DNA from: Streptomyces sp. TS71-3
GTDB lineage: Bacteria; Actinomycetota; Actinomycetes; Streptomycetales; Streptomycetaceae
Direction of reading: 5' to 3'
NCBI RefSeq assembly: GCF_018327685.1
Contig: NZ_BNEL01000001.1
Location: forward strand, 3,348,001-3,412,000
DNA: 64,000 nucleotides
Shown: positions 16,853 to 25,633 of the stretch, in pieces
How the letters are laid out: each line of letters opens with the position of its first letter
Numbering within the stretch: the first letter of the stretch is position 1
Position numbers and translations under genes: made by a program
Notes under the pieces: generated by a model
Database searches by the model: none
What the model saw: only the letters and a program-made list of their open reading frames with translations
Told to the model about the DNA's origin: nothing

Positions 16853-17261
16853 CGCGTGTTCCTTTGCTGTCGTCAGGCTGCACTGGAGCCGATCGAGTCA
16901 GGGTCGGGTCAGGTCGGGGGGCTTACGTCGGGAGGGTCCGGGCCGGCATGCGTGGATCGACCGGTCCCGGAGGTGTGGCGTGGCGTGGCGCGCGGGCGTG
17001 GCGTCGAAAGGTGGGGCGTGGGGGTATGTAAATCCAGTGGATTGCTTTACGTCAATACTCGGGACGTGCCTGGTTCGGGTGGCACATCCGCTGGAATCCT
17101 TGTGTTTCCTTAGGTGTAAGGCGTGTTGAGGGGACGTGATCAGGCACAGTCATGCGCCCGAGCTCAGTGAGAGCGTTCTCAAGTGGCCTTGGGTCCGCAC
17201 CGTATGGCCAGTAAATACATTTACAGTCGGCTTGGGACGCCCCGGCTCGGAGCACCCCGCC
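16853..17261. promoter_or_regulatory. Upstream region of the GH71/99 gene with two GTAAA...TTTAC palindromes
   Basis: About 400 bp without a gene between the GH71/99-like gene and the Lrp gene, both leftward. Two AT-rich palindromes stand out: AATCCA-G-TGGATT at 17031-17043, enclosed by GTAAA (17028-17032) and TTTAC (17046-17050), and GTAAAT-AC-ATTTAC at 17211-17224. Both share the GTAAA/TTTAC arms and lie upstream of the glycosidase, so they are candidate sites of one regulator of that gene. The second is also 38 bp past the Lrp stop codon. Confidence 0.5.
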
Positions 17262-17741
17262 TCAGGACAGCCCGGCCACCTCGTCGACCAGGGGCTGGAC
17301 CCGGGAGGGGATGACGGCGCTCAGCGCGATGACCGTCGTACCGCGCCGGACGCCCGGCACCTCCAGGACGTGGTCGATCACCTGTTGCACGTGCTGGTTG
17401 CTGGTGCCCGCGATGCGGCACCAGATGTCGCCGGGGCCCGTCACGATGTGCGCCTCAAGGATCTGCGGCACGGCCCGGAGGCGCACGGTGATCGCCTCGC
17501 GCGCCGACTGGTCCACCTCGAAGGTGGTGAAGGCCTGGACCACGTGACCGAGAGCGCTGACGTCCACGTCCGGCCCGTAGCCGGTCACCACGCCGGCGTC
17601 GGTCAGCCGGTTGAGCCGGGCCTGGAGGGTGCCGCGCGCGACGCCGAGCTGCCGGGCGATCTCCAGCAGACCCTCGCGCGGGCGCTCCCTGAGCAGGCGC
17701 AGCATCCGGCCGTCGAGCCGGTCCAGACCCTGTCGTGCCAC
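17262..17741 (-). CDS. Lrp/AsnC family transcriptional regulator
   Basis: 159 residues. The N-terminal helix-turn-helix (LDGRMLRLLRERPREGLLEIARQLGVARGTLQARLNRLTDAG) is followed by a RAM-type ligand-binding domain (AHIVTGPGDIWCRIAGTSNQHVQQVIDHVLEVPGVRRGTTVIAL). It is divergent from the nitroreductase gene with 137 bp between, and a perfect short palindrome lies 14 bp before its start, so autoregulation and control of the nitroreductase are likely. Its ligand is unknown; it differs strongly from the Lrp protein at 6730-7206. Confidence 0.86.
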   Translation of the reverse strand: MARQGLDRLDGRMLRLLRERPREGLLEIARQLGVARGTLQARLNRLTDAGVVTGYGPDVDVSALGHVVQAFTTFEVDQSAREAITVRLRAVPQILEAHIVTGPGDIWCRIAGTSNQHVQQVIDHVLEVPGVRRGTTVIALSAVIPSRVQPLVDEVAGLS

Positions 17742-17754
17742 CGCACCCTGCCGA

Positions 17755-17768
17755 TCTGAGAGCTCAGA
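17755..17768. promoter_or_regulatory. Palindrome at the Lrp gene start
   Basis: TCTGAG-AG-CTCAGA, with perfect 6-bp arms, lies just upstream of the leftward Lrp gene within the divergent promoter region. It is a candidate autoregulatory site. Confidence 0.45.
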
Positions 17769-17878
17769 GGCACTTCCTGGCCCCGTTTCTTGTCACATTA
17801 GCAAGGTGAAGGTGGATGTGTTGCACATTCGGCTGGCGGTAGCCCACGCTGTTGCCTCCCCGCCCTTCAGGAGCCCTC

Positions 17879-18565
17879 GTGAGGCAGCACACCCACCCGT
17901 TCATCCCCTATCGGCCTGCCCGGTACGACGAGACCGAGGCGGTCGATCGGGGCAAGGAGTTCCTGTCCTTCCTCGACGGCCGGCGCAGCGTGCGGTACTT
18001 CAGCGATGAGCCGGTCCCGCGCGCGTGCGTCGACCTCGCCATCGCCGCGGCGAACACCGCCCCCTCCGGTGCGCACTTCCAGCCGTGGAAGTTCGCCGTG
18101 ATCGGCGACGCCGAGACGAAGCACCGCATCAGGGTCGCCGCTGAGGAGGAGGAGCGGACCAACTACGAAGGCGGGCGGATCCCGCCCCCGTGGCGCGCCG
18201 CGCTCGCGCGCCTGGAGACGGGCTCGGACAAGGGCTACCTGGACGTCGTGCCGTGGATCGTCGTCTGCTTCGCCGAGAAGAGCACCGCGATGCCGGACGG
18301 CTCGCTGCGCAAGAACTACTACGTGAACGAGAGCGTCGGCATCGCCTGCGGTTTCCTCATCGCCGCACTGCACGCGATGGGGCTGTGCACCCTGACGCAC
18401 ACGCCCAACCCGATGGGGTTCCTCACCGACATCTGCGAGCGGCCCGGCAACGAACGGCCCTACATCCTCTTCCCGATCGGCTACGCCGCGGCCGACTGCG
18501 AGGTCCCGGACCTGGCGCGCAAGTCGCTGGCGGAAGCGACCGTCGAGAGCCCGGGACTGCGGTGA
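17879..18565 (+). CDS. Nitroreductase family flavoprotein (iodotyrosine deiodinase-like)
   Basis: 228 residues from the GTG at 17879, preceded by CAGGAG. The FMN-binding signature DGRRSVRYFSDEPVP and the APSGAHFQPWKFAVI segment identify the nitroreductase fold; the C-terminal NPMGFLTDICERPGNERPYILFPIGYAA is the pattern of the iodotyrosine deiodinase/BluB-like branch rather than the NfsA/NfsB branch. Such enzymes are FMN dimers carrying out reductive dehalogenation, flavin fragmentation or related chemistry; the substrate cannot be told. It lacks the fused reductase domain of BluB-CobT types. Probably controlled by the divergent Lrp protein. Confidence 0.82.
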   Translation: MRQHTHPFIPYRPARYDETEAVDRGKEFLSFLDGRRSVRYFSDEPVPRACVDLAIAAANTAPSGAHFQPWKFAVIGDAETKHRIRVAAEEEERTNYEGGRIPPPWRAALARLETGSDKGYLDVVPWIVVCFAEKSTAMPDGSLRKNYYVNESVGIACGFLIAALHAMGLCTLTHTPNPMGFLTDICERPGNERPYILFPIGYAAADCEVPDLARKSLAEATVESPGLR

Positions 18566-18598
18566 CCCGCCCGGTCCGCACGGCGAACGCCGTCAGAA

Positions 18599-18656
18599 CC
18601 GCGCGACCGGGGGCGAAGGAGCGAGGGTGCCTCGCTCCCGGCCGGCGGTCGCGCGG
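18599..18656. terminator. Strong two-part hairpin, bidirectional terminator
   Basis: Outer arms CCGCGCGACCG (18599-18609) and CGGTCGCGCGG (18646-18656) enclose an inner stem GGAGCGAGG/CCTCGCTCC (18618-18638) with a 3-nt loop. It lies between the convergent nitroreductase gene and rbsB and has no U-tract. Confidence 0.7.
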
Positions 18657-18675
18657 TCCGGGTGCGCCGCGGCTG

Positions 18676-19686
18676 CTACCTCAGCGACGCCGGAACGTCG
18701 GCGGAGTCCCCGAGACCCACCAGCGTCCGGGCGTAGGCCTTCACGGTGTCCTTGGTGGTGAGCTTCCCCTCCAGCACCTGGTTGTCCTTCACCGCCTTGC
18801 CGGCCAGGACCTGTGCCGTCAGCCGGGCCACCTGCTGCCCGAGCGCGTAGGGCGACTCGGCGTTGGTGGCGTACATCTGGCCGGCGTTGATCGCCTGGAG
18901 CGCGTCGGAGATGCCGTCGTTGCCCACGAGCTGGACCTTGCCGGCCAGGCCGCGGGATTTCAGCGCGGCGAGCACGCCCATGGCCATCTCGTCGTTGGCG
19001 GCGTAGACGCCGTCGATGCCCGGGTGAGCTTGCAGGATGTTGGTCATCGTGTCGAGCGCCGTCGCCCGGTCGAAGTTGGCCGCCTGCTTGGCGACGACCT
19101 TGATGCCCGGCGACTTGGCGATCTCCTGCTCGAAGCCCTTGCTGCGGTCCTGGGCCACGTTGGTGCCCAGGAGCCCCTGGATCTCCACGACCTGGCCCTT
19201 GGCGCCCAGGGACTTCGCGAGCGCGTCGGCGCTGCGGCGGCCGGCCTCGATCGCGTCGTATCCGATGAAGGAGGCCAGCGTGCCGCCGCTCGGCCTGCGG
19301 TCGAAACCGAGGATCGGGATCTTGGCGCCGTTGGCCTGGTTGACCGCCGAGGTCGCCGACTGCGTGCTGACCGGGTCGATGATCAGGGCGCCGACCTGCT
19401 TGGAGACCGCGGAGGTCGCCAGGTTGAGCGCGGTGGTGTCGGAGTTGTTGGCGTTCTGCACGTTGAGCGCGAAGCCGAGCTTCTTCGCCTCCGCCTGAGC
19501 GCCGTTCTTCACGCTGATGAAGAACGGGTTGTTCAGGGTGCTCATGATCATGGTGGCGTTCTTGGGCCGGGCCGCGCCCTTGCCACCGGAGGTGGAGTCC
19601 GGACTGCCACCGCTGCCCCGGCTGCAGCCTGCCAGGGTCAGGGTGGAAACGACCGCCAGCGCCACGGCGGTGTGAACTGCTCGCAT
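18676..19686 (-). CDS. rbsB: Ribose ABC transporter substrate-binding lipoprotein RbsB
   Basis: 336 residues. A lipoprotein signal peptide ends in LTLAGC (Cys21). The mature protein has the periplasmic-binding type I fold: IMSTLNNPFFISVKNGAQAEAKKLGF at the N-terminus, GFDRRPSG in the hinge region, and DGVYAANDEMAMGVLAALKSRG. These are the features of ribose/autoinducer-2-type sugar binders. It is the last gene of the operon rbsR-K-D-A-C-B and captures ribose outside the membrane for RbsAC. The 53-nt gap after rbsC leaves room for extra regulation. The ribose assignment rests mainly on rbsD and rbsK in the same operon. Confidence 0.9.
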   Translation of the reverse strand: MRAVHTAVALAVVSTLTLAGCSRGSGGSPDSTSGGKGAARPKNATMIMSTLNNPFFISVKNGAQAEAKKLGFALNVQNANNSDTTALNLATSAVSKQVGALIIDPVSTQSATSAVNQANGAKIPILGFDRRPSGGTLASFIGYDAIEAGRRSADALAKSLGAKGQVVEIQGLLGTNVAQDRSKGFEQEIAKSPGIKVVAKQAANFDRATALDTMTNILQAHPGIDGVYAANDEMAMGVLAALKSRGLAGKVQLVGNDGISDALQAINAGQMYATNAESPYALGQQVARLTAQVLAGKAVKDNQVLEGKLTTKDTVKAYARTLVGLGDSADVPASLR

Positions 19687-19739
19687 CTGTGCTCTCCTTT
19701 GAACCAGGATGGGGGCGGACGGGGGCGGAGTGGCTGTCG

Positions 19740-20774
19740 CTACCCGACCGGATCGGTCTTTGAGGGCGACGGCGACGGTGACGGTGTCGGCACGGCGGGG
19801 TTGCCCGGGTTCCGCCAGAACGTCAGGGCCCGCAGGGAGTCGATGTTGCGGTCGAAGTAGACGGCGAGAAGGATCACCACGCCCTTGACGGGCTCCTGGA
19901 GGAACGGGGAGACGTCCAGCAGGTTCATGCCGTTGTCGATCACGCCGAGCACCAGGGCGCCGATCAGGGTGCCCAGCAGCTTGCCGCGTCCGCCGGCCAG
20001 GCTGGTGCCGCCGATGATGACGGCCGCGATCGACTCCAGCTCGTATCCCGTGCCCGCGGTCGGCTCGGCGGTCGACAGCCGGGCGGTGAGGACGAAGCCG
20101 CCGAGTGCCGCCAGGACCCCGGCCAGCACGAAGGCGATGACCTTGATCCGCTGGGTGCGGATGCCCGACAGCCGGGCGGCCTCCAGGTTGTCACCGGTGG
20201 CGTAGACGAACCTGCCGAAGCCCGTGCGCGCGAGCAGCACCCCGAAGACCAGGTAGGCCACCAGCATCAGCCACACCGGGACCGGGACGCCCGCCAGGTA
20301 GTCCTGGCCGATGCCCTGGAAGGAGTAGTCGGTGACCGCGACCGGGTTGCCGGAGCTGATCTGCAGGGTCAGGCCGGCGAGGATCGACATGGTGGCCAGC
20401 GTCACGATGAAGGAGGGCATCCTCGCCCTGGTGACCAGGAGCCCGTTCACCAGCCCGACCACGGCGCCGGTGCCCAGTCCGACCAGGATCCCGAGCGCCA
20501 GGCCGTGGTGGCGGAGCACCAGAGCCGTGGCCATCGCCGAGAAGGCCAGCGTGGCGCCCACCGAGAGGTCGATCTCGGCGAGCACGATCACATAGCTCTG
20601 CCCGATCGCCAGCAGGGCGACCGTCGCCGTCGCCAGGCCCACGTTCAGCAGGTTGGTGCTGGTCAGGAAGGTCGGCGAGGCGAAGCTGAGGACCACGCAC
20701 ACCAGCACCAGCATCCACACCGTGCGCAGTTCGCGGGCGAGGGTCCTCAGAGCGGAGAACACGGGGGAGTTCAT
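19740..20774 (-). CDS. rbsC: Ribose ABC transporter permease RbsC
   Basis: 344 residues with 8-10 hydrophobic segments of the BPD_transp_2 type. Visible family motifs are LAEIDLSVGATLAFSAMATAL and the EAA-like loop LSGIRTQRIKVIAFVLAGVLAALGG, followed by GYELESIAAVIIGGTSLAGGRG and LIGALVLGVIDNGMNLL. It forms the membrane channel with RbsA on the inside. Start and stop overlap the end of rbsA by 4 nt, so translation is coupled. The C-terminal tail (PTPSPSPSPS) is a low-complexity extension unlike the usual family end. Confidence 0.9.
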   Translation of the reverse strand: MNSPVFSALRTLARELRTVWMLVLVCVVLSFASPTFLTSTNLLNVGLATATVALLAIGQSYVIVLAEIDLSVGATLAFSAMATALVLRHHGLALGILVGLGTGAVVGLVNGLLVTRARMPSFIVTLATMSILAGLTLQISSGNPVAVTDYSFQGIGQDYLAGVPVPVWLMLVAYLVFGVLLARTGFGRFVYATGDNLEAARLSGIRTQRIKVIAFVLAGVLAALGGFVLTARLSTAEPTAGTGYELESIAAVIIGGTSLAGGRGKLLGTLIGALVLGVIDNGMNLLDVSPFLQEPVKGVVILLAVYFDRNIDSLRALTFWRNPGNPAVPTPSPSPSPSKTDPVG

Positions 20775-22264
20775 GCGGCACCTACCAGGGAGTGCTCAAG
20801 AACGGCTTGCTCGTCGAGGCGGTCACCGGACAGTTCCGCGACGACGTGCCCGTCGCGCATCACCACGGCGCGATCGGACATGTTGACCAGTTCGGGCAGG
20901 TCGGAGCTGACCAGGACCACGGCCACGCCGTCGGCGGTCAGCTGGTTGATGATGCGGTAGATCTCGGCCTTCGCGCCGATGTCCACCCCGCGGGTGGGCT
21001 CGTCCAGCAGCAGGACCCGGGGCGCGGTCAGCACCCACTTGGCGAACAGCGTCTTCTGCTGGTTGCCGCCGGAGAGCGTCGAGACGGCCGCCGACGGGGA
21101 CTGCGCGTGCACCCGCACGTCCCGCATGACCCGCTCGCCGGCCGCGCGTTCGGCGCCGAGCCGCACCAGGCCGAGCGGACCGGTGTAACGGCCCAGCGTG
21201 GCGAGGGAGACGTTGGCCAGCACCGGCAGGCCCACGCACAGCCCCTCCGCCTGCCGGTCTGGGGTGATGTAGGCGATGCCCCGGGCGATGGCCTCCGGCA
21301 CACCGCCCCGGCGCACCCGCCGGCCGTCGACGCTCAGCGTGCCCGCGGTCAGCGGCTCCAGGCCGAACATCGCACGCAGCAGCGGGCCGCGTCCGGAGCC
21401 CATCACCCCGCCGACGCCGAGCACCTCGCCGGCCCGCACGCTGAGATCCACGTCCTGGAAGCCCCCGCCGGAGGCTCCTTCGAGGCGGAGTACCACCTCC
21501 TCGCGGACGTTGTCCTCCTTCGGGTAGAAGTCGTCCACCGCCTCGCCCACCATGGCCGTGATGACCTCGGCGGTGCCGGTCCTCGCCACCGGCTCGTCCA
21601 GGGCCACCTTCCCGTCACGCAACACGACGATTCGGTCGGCGAGTTCGAGGATCTCGTCCATGCGGTGGCTGATGTAGACGATGGACACGCCGCCGGCCCG
21701 CAGCCGCCGGATCTGCCGGAAGAGCTGCTCGGACTCCCGCTCGTCCAGGGCCGCCGTCGGCTCGTCCAGGATGAGCAGGCTCAGGGACCGCGAGGTGGCC
21801 CGGGCGATCTCGACCATCTGCTGCTCGGCGACGCTCAACGAGCCCACCGGGCGCCGGGGGTCGATGTCCATGCCGAGGTCGCCCAGCGCCGCGCCGGCCT
21901 CGCGGAACATGCGCTCCCTGCGGACCAGCAGCCGCCCGAAGCGCTTCTCGCGGTCCAGCACGTGGATGTTCTCCGCCACGCTCAGCTGCGGGAAGAGGTT
22001 CTGCCGGAACTCCTGGTAGATCACTCCGATGCCCAGGGCCATGGCGTCCTGGGGCTCCTTGAAGGCGACCGCCTTCCCGTCGATCTCCACGGTGCCGGAG
22101 TCCGGCTGGTGGGCACCGGAGATGACCCTCGTCAACGTGGACTTACCCGCGCCGTTCTCACCGGCCAGGGCGACGACCTCGCCCGGCGCCACCTCGAAGG
22201 TGACCCCCTTGAGGATGTCGTTGTCGCCGAACGACTTGCGTATGCCGTGCAGTCGCAGATGCAT
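20771..22264 (-). CDS. rbsA: Ribose ABC transporter ATP-binding protein RbsA
   Basis: 497 residues with two tandem ATPase domains, the normal form for sugar importers of this class. The first has Walker A GENGAGKST, signature LSVAEQQMVEIARA and Walker B LLILDEPTAAL; the second has the degenerate Walker A-like GVMGSGRGPLL, signature LSGGNQQKTLFAKWV and Walker B VLLLDEPTRGVD. It drives ribose import with RbsC. The degenerate second P-loop is normal in this family. It begins 11 nt after the rbsD stop. Confidence 0.92.
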   Translation of the reverse strand: MHLRLHGIRKSFGDNDILKGVTFEVAPGEVVALAGENGAGKSTLTRVISGAHQPDSGTVEIDGKAVAFKEPQDAMALGIGVIYQEFRQNLFPQLSVAENIHVLDREKRFGRLLVRRERMFREAGAALGDLGMDIDPRRPVGSLSVAEQQMVEIARATSRSLSLLILDEPTAALDERESEQLFRQIRRLRAGGVSIVYISHRMDEILELADRIVVLRDGKVALDEPVARTGTAEVITAMVGEAVDDFYPKEDNVREEVVLRLEGASGGGFQDVDLSVRAGEVLGVGGVMGSGRGPLLRAMFGLEPLTAGTLSVDGRRVRRGGVPEAIARGIAYITPDRQAEGLCVGLPVLANVSLATLGRYTGPLGLVRLGAERAAGERVMRDVRVHAQSPSAAVSTLSGGNQQKTLFAKWVLTAPRVLLLDEPTRGVDIGAKAEIYRIINQLTADGVAVVLVSSDLPELVNMSDRAVVMRDGHVVAELSGDRLDEQAVLEHSLVGAA

Positions 22265-22275
22265 CGCGCCGCCCC

Positions 22276-22680
22276 TCAGTACACCACGCCCGCGCTGAGC
22301 AGCACGTTGGCGTAGGGGGTGAACTCACCTGAGCGCACGGCGGCCCGCGCCGAGGCGGTGGCCTTCTTGAACTCCACGTGGGGTACGAAGCGGGGCGTGA
22401 CCCCGAGGGCGGCGAGCCGCCGCTCGATCTCGGCGAGCATCTCGGGGCTGTTCTGCCTGATCTCCTCGGCCAGCAGCGCCTCCTCCACCTCGACCTCGGC
22501 GAGCACCACGTCCAGCAGCTCCAGGAAGCGCGGCAGATTCTCGGCCACCGCGAGGTCGACGCGCTCCACGCCGGGCGGGATCGGCAGCCCGGCGTCGGTG
22601 ACCACGAGCTGGTCGGTATGCCCCACCTCGGAGATGACGCGGGCCAGTTGTCCGTTGAGGGTTCCTCGGTTGCGCCTCAC
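22276..22680 (-). CDS. rbsD: D-ribose pyranase RbsD
   Basis: 134 residues from a GTG at 22680 that overlaps the rbsK stop (GTGA), so it is translationally coupled. The protein reads GTLNGQLARVISEVGHTD, then LVVTDAGLPIP and, near the end, TPYANVLLSAGVVY, the conserved RbsD/FucU pattern with the catalytic histidine in GHTD. RbsD interconverts pyranose and furanose forms of ribose so that ribokinase receives the furanose. This gene confirms ribose as the operon's substrate. Confidence 0.92.
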   Translation of the reverse strand: MRRNRGTLNGQLARVISEVGHTDQLVVTDAGLPIPPGVERVDLAVAENLPRFLELLDVVLAEVEVEEALLAEEIRQNSPEMLAEIERRLAALGVTPRFVPHVEFKKATASARAAVRSGEFTPYANVLLSAGVVY

Positions 22681-23630
22681 AGGGGGATTCCTTCCGGGTC
22701 GTGGGCCGAGCGGGTGCGCAGGAGGCCGGAGATCTCGACGGCGTCCGGCAGCGAAGGGCTCGCGCCGGGCCGCGTGGTGGCCAGCGCTCCGGCCGCCATG
22801 CCGTGCTGTATGGCCGATTCGAGGTCCCGGCCGGCCGCGAGGGCAGCGCCGAGCGCGCCGGTGAAGGCGTCGCCGGCCGCGGTGGTGTCGACCGGGGTGA
22901 CCGGATAGGCGGGGAAGTGCCGGCCGGCCTCCCCGGTCACCCAGACCGCGCCGGAGGCGCCGAGGGTGATCAGCGCGTGGCGCACGCCCCGGTCGGTGAA
23001 CCAGCGGCCGGCGGACACCGCGGCCGTGGGGCCGTCGACCTCGATGCCGGTGATCGCGGCGGCCTCGCTCTCGTTGGGCGTCACCACGTCCACGTGCCGC
23101 CACACCTCCTCCGGCAGCGGCTGGGCGGGGGCCGGGTCGAGGACCACGGCGAGACCGGCCGCGGAACCGGCCGCCGCGGCGTGCCCGGTCACCTCGGGCC
23201 GGACCTCCAGCTGGAGCAACAGCACGGCTGCCTGGCCGGCCGTCGCGGCGATGCTCCGGTCCACCATCTCCGGCGTCAGCGCGGAGTTGGCGAGCGGCGT
23301 GATGACGATGTCGTTCTCGCCGGTCTCGTCGACGCGGATGTGGGCCACGCCGGTGCGGCCCGGCACCGTGCGTATCTCGGAGGTCCGCACGCCGTGGCCG
23401 GCCAGCCCGTCCAGCACGATGTCGGCGAACGGGTCCCGGCCGACGCAGCCGGTCATCCAGGCGGGCGCTCCCGACCGGGCCGCCGCGACCGCCTGGTTGG
23501 CCCCCTTGCCGCCCAGGAAGAGGGTGAAGTCGTCCCCGAGCACGGTTTCACCGCGCCGCGGCAGGCGTCTGCTGAACGCGGTCACGTCAGCGGTGATGCT
23601 GCCGACCACGAGTACACCGTCCCGCGCCAT
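22677..23630 (-). CDS. rbsK: Ribokinase RbsK
   Basis: 317 residues of the PfkB family. The substrate-side signature GGKGANQAVAAAR lies near residues 40-52 and the catalytic base is Asp254 in DTTAAGDAFTGAL; NESEA (186-190) is a further family motif. It phosphorylates ribose at O5 with ATP, feeding the pentose phosphate pathway. The gene overlaps rbsD by 4 nt and starts 134 bp after the rbsR stop, a gap with repeated GC-rich GAGCCCTGGGCCGG-like units that may hold a second promoter. Confidence 0.92.
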   Translation of the reverse strand: MARDGVLVVGSITADVTAFSRRLPRRGETVLGDDFTLFLGGKGANQAVAAARSGAPAWMTGCVGRDPFADIVLDGLAGHGVRTSEIRTVPGRTGVAHIRVDETGENDIVITPLANSALTPEMVDRSIAATAGQAAVLLLQLEVRPEVTGHAAAAGSAAGLAVVLDPAPAQPLPEEVWRHVDVVTPNESEAAAITGIEVDGPTAAVSAGRWFTDRGVRHALITLGASGAVWVTGEAGRHFPAYPVTPVDTTAAGDAFTGALGAALAAGRDLESAIQHGMAAGALATTRPGASPSLPDAVEISGLLRTRSAHDPEGIPL

Positions 23631-23764
23631 TGCGAGACCTCCTGTTCCGATTCCCGTCGAGCGTGGGTTGCCGATGAGAGCCCCGGGCCGCGCCCTGCCC
23701 TGGGCCGGGCTGAGCCCTGGGCCGGACCGAGCCCCGGGGCCGGCCAGAGCCCGGGCTCGGCCGG

Positions 23765-24766
23765 CTAGTGGGGCGGCGCCGCGGTGGAGCCGCGTTCGAT
23801 GAGCCGGGTGGCGAGCACCACCCGGCGGGGTGAGGGGTCGTCGCCTGCGTCCTCCAGGCGCTGCAGCAGCAGCCGCATGGCCAGCACGCCCTGCTCGACC
23901 ATCGGCCGGTCCACCACGGTCAGCGGCGGTCTCAGCAACGGGCCCGTGTCCAGGTCGTCGAAGCCGATCAGGCTGAACTGCCGCGGCAGATCGACCCGCA
24001 TGTCGTGCAGCGCCTTCAGCGCGCCGAGCGTCATCAGGTTGTTGGCGGTGAACAGCGCCGTCGGCGGCTGCCGCAGGGACAGCAGCGAGAGGGTGAGCTG
24101 GTAGCCGCTGTCCTCCCGGAAGTCGCCGATCAGGTCGTGGCCGTCGGCCATGGCCAGCCCCTCCTCGCGCAGCGCTGAGGTGAACCCTTCGCGGCGCCCG
24201 CGGCCGGGTGTGGTGTTCTGGTCGCCGTTGATCGCGGCGATCCGGGTGTGGCCCAGCGCGAGCAGGTGGCGGGCCGCCAGCCGGCCGCCTTCGTGGTTGT
24301 CGACCAGTACCGTGTCGAACTGCTCGCTCCCCACCAGGTCCCGGTCGACGAAGACCACCGGCACGCCGGCGTCGCGCAGCCGCAGGGGCGTCCGGTCGCC
24401 CTCCGTCGCCGGAGCCAGGATGACGCCGTCCACCTGGTGCACCAGGTCGGCCAGCAACTCGTCCTCGCGCTCGACACTCTCGTCGCTGTTGGCGAGCAGG
24501 AGGCGGTAGCCCCGCTCCCGGGTGGCGCTCTCCATGCCCTTCACGACGGCGGCGAAGTACGGATTGGTGATGTCCGGGACGACCACCCCGATGGTGCGGG
24601 TGCGCCCCGACTTGAGCGACTGCGCCGCGGCGCTGGGCCGGTAGCGCAACTCCTCGACCGCCGCCCGCACCGCCTCGGCCGCCCGGATCCGTTCGCCGCG
24701 CAGGAACCGGGAGACGGTGGCGGTCGAGACACCGGCCCGTGCGGCGACGTCATGGATGGTGCTCAA
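23765..24766 (-). CDS. rbsR: LacI family repressor of the ribose operon, RbsR
   Basis: 333 residues. The LacI helix-turn-helix is STIHDVAARAGVSTATVSRFLRG, followed by a hinge helix (AAQSLKSGRTRTIGVVVPDITNPYFAAVVKG) and a periplasmic-binding-protein-like effector domain. It is the first gene of the operon it presumably controls and would be released by ribose or a phosphorylated product. Two copies of GAACGTTC flank a TTGACA promoter box upstream, fitting autoregulation. Confidence 0.88.
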   Translation of the reverse strand: MSTIHDVAARAGVSTATVSRFLRGERIRAAEAVRAAVEELRYRPSAAAQSLKSGRTRTIGVVVPDITNPYFAAVVKGMESATRERGYRLLLANSDESVEREDELLADLVHQVDGVILAPATEGDRTPLRLRDAGVPVVFVDRDLVGSEQFDTVLVDNHEGGRLAARHLLALGHTRIAAINGDQNTTPGRGRREGFTSALREEGLAMADGHDLIGDFREDSGYQLTLSLLSLRQPPTALFTANNLMTLGALKALHDMRVDLPRQFSLIGFDDLDTGPLLRPPLTVVDRPMVEQGVLAMRLLLQRLEDAGDDPSPRRVVLATRLIERGSTAAPPH

Positions 24767-24802
24767 GGGGTGCCCCTCCGGCTGACTGAAACCGTTGTCA
24801 GA

Positions 24803-24857
24803 GAACGTTCACAGTGACCGGATCGCCTGTCAATGGCTGAGACGGAATTGAACGTTC
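24803..24857 (-). promoter_or_regulatory. Candidate rbs promoter flanked by two GAACGTTC operators
   Basis: The palindrome GAACGTTC occurs at 24803-24810 and 24850-24857, with centres 47 bp apart. Between them, on the minus strand, is TTGACA (24828-24833), a perfect -35 box whose -10 position 17 bp away falls on the proximal palindrome. A repressor bound there would block RNA polymerase directly, and the second site allows looping. Confidence 0.6.
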
Positions 24858-24953
24858 CGCGGCCGGCCGGAGAGCGTCACCGCTGTGGGGGAGCATCCGG
24901 CGTCCCGCCCGGTGGTCTCAGGACCCTGCGCGGGGGGCCCTTTGACGGCACTA

Positions 24954-24969
24954 TTAACACGGACGAAAT
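24954..24969 (+). promoter_or_regulatory. Possible GlnR half-box in the ureA promoter
   Basis: TTAAC-ACGGAC-GAAAT resembles one GlnR a/b-site pair (gTnAC-n6-GaAAC) and lies about 44 bp before ureA, next to TTGACG (24942-24947). Streptomyces urease is known to be under GlnR control, so the site is plausible, but the second site pair is not clear. Confidence 0.35.
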
Positions 24970-25012
24970 GCCGCGCCCGTAGCGTGCGGTGCCGAGAAGG
25001 CGAGGTGGAACG

Positions 25013-25315
25013 GTGCAGCTGACCCCCCACGAGCAGGAACGACTGCTTGTCCATGTGGCGGCTGATGTGGCCGAGAGGCGACGCGCACGCGGACTGCGGC
25101 TCAACCACCCCGAGGCGGTCGCGCTGATCACCGCGCACATCCTGGAGGGCGCGCGGGACGGCCGCACGGTCACCGAGCTCATGCGGTCGGGGCGTACGGT
25201 CCTCGGGCGTGACGACGTCATGGAGGGGATCCCCGAGATGATCCGTGACGTCCAGGTCGAGGCCACCTTCCCGGACGGCACCAAGCTCGTCACCGTCCAC
25301 GAACCCATCGTCTGA
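25013..25315 (+). CDS. ureA: Urease subunit gamma UreA
   Basis: 100 residues, the standard UreA length, from a GTG at 25013 after GAGGTGG. It starts [39 protein letters not shown] and continues with [31 protein letters not shown], the highly conserved UreA sequence. It forms the urease trimer of heterotrimers with UreB and UreC in the cytoplasm, hydrolysing urea to ammonia and carbamate. It is the first gene of ureABCFGD. Confidence 0.97.
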   Translation: MQLTPHEQERLLVHVAADVAERRRARGLRLNHPEAVALITAHILEGARDGRTVTELMRSGRTVLGRDDVMEGIPEMIRDVQVEATFPDGTKLVTVHEPIV

Positions 25316-25329
25316 CGGCGGAGCCGCCG

Positions 25330-25633
25330 ATGATCCCCGGAGAGATCCACTACGGCGACGGGCCCATCGTCCTGAACGAAGGCTGCGAGACCACCGTCCT
25401 CACCGTGCTCAACACCGCGGACCGGCCCGTGCAGGTCGGCTCCCACTACCACTTCGCCGAGACCAATCCCGGCCTGCGCTTCGACAGGGCGGCGGCAAGG
25501 GGCAAGCGGCTCGGCATCGCGGCCGGTACGGCCGTGCGCTTCGAGCCCGGCATCCCGGTCGAGGTCACGCTCGTGCCGATCGCGGGACTGCGGATCGTGC
25601 CCGGACTGCGCGGCGAGACGGGTGGTCCCCTCG

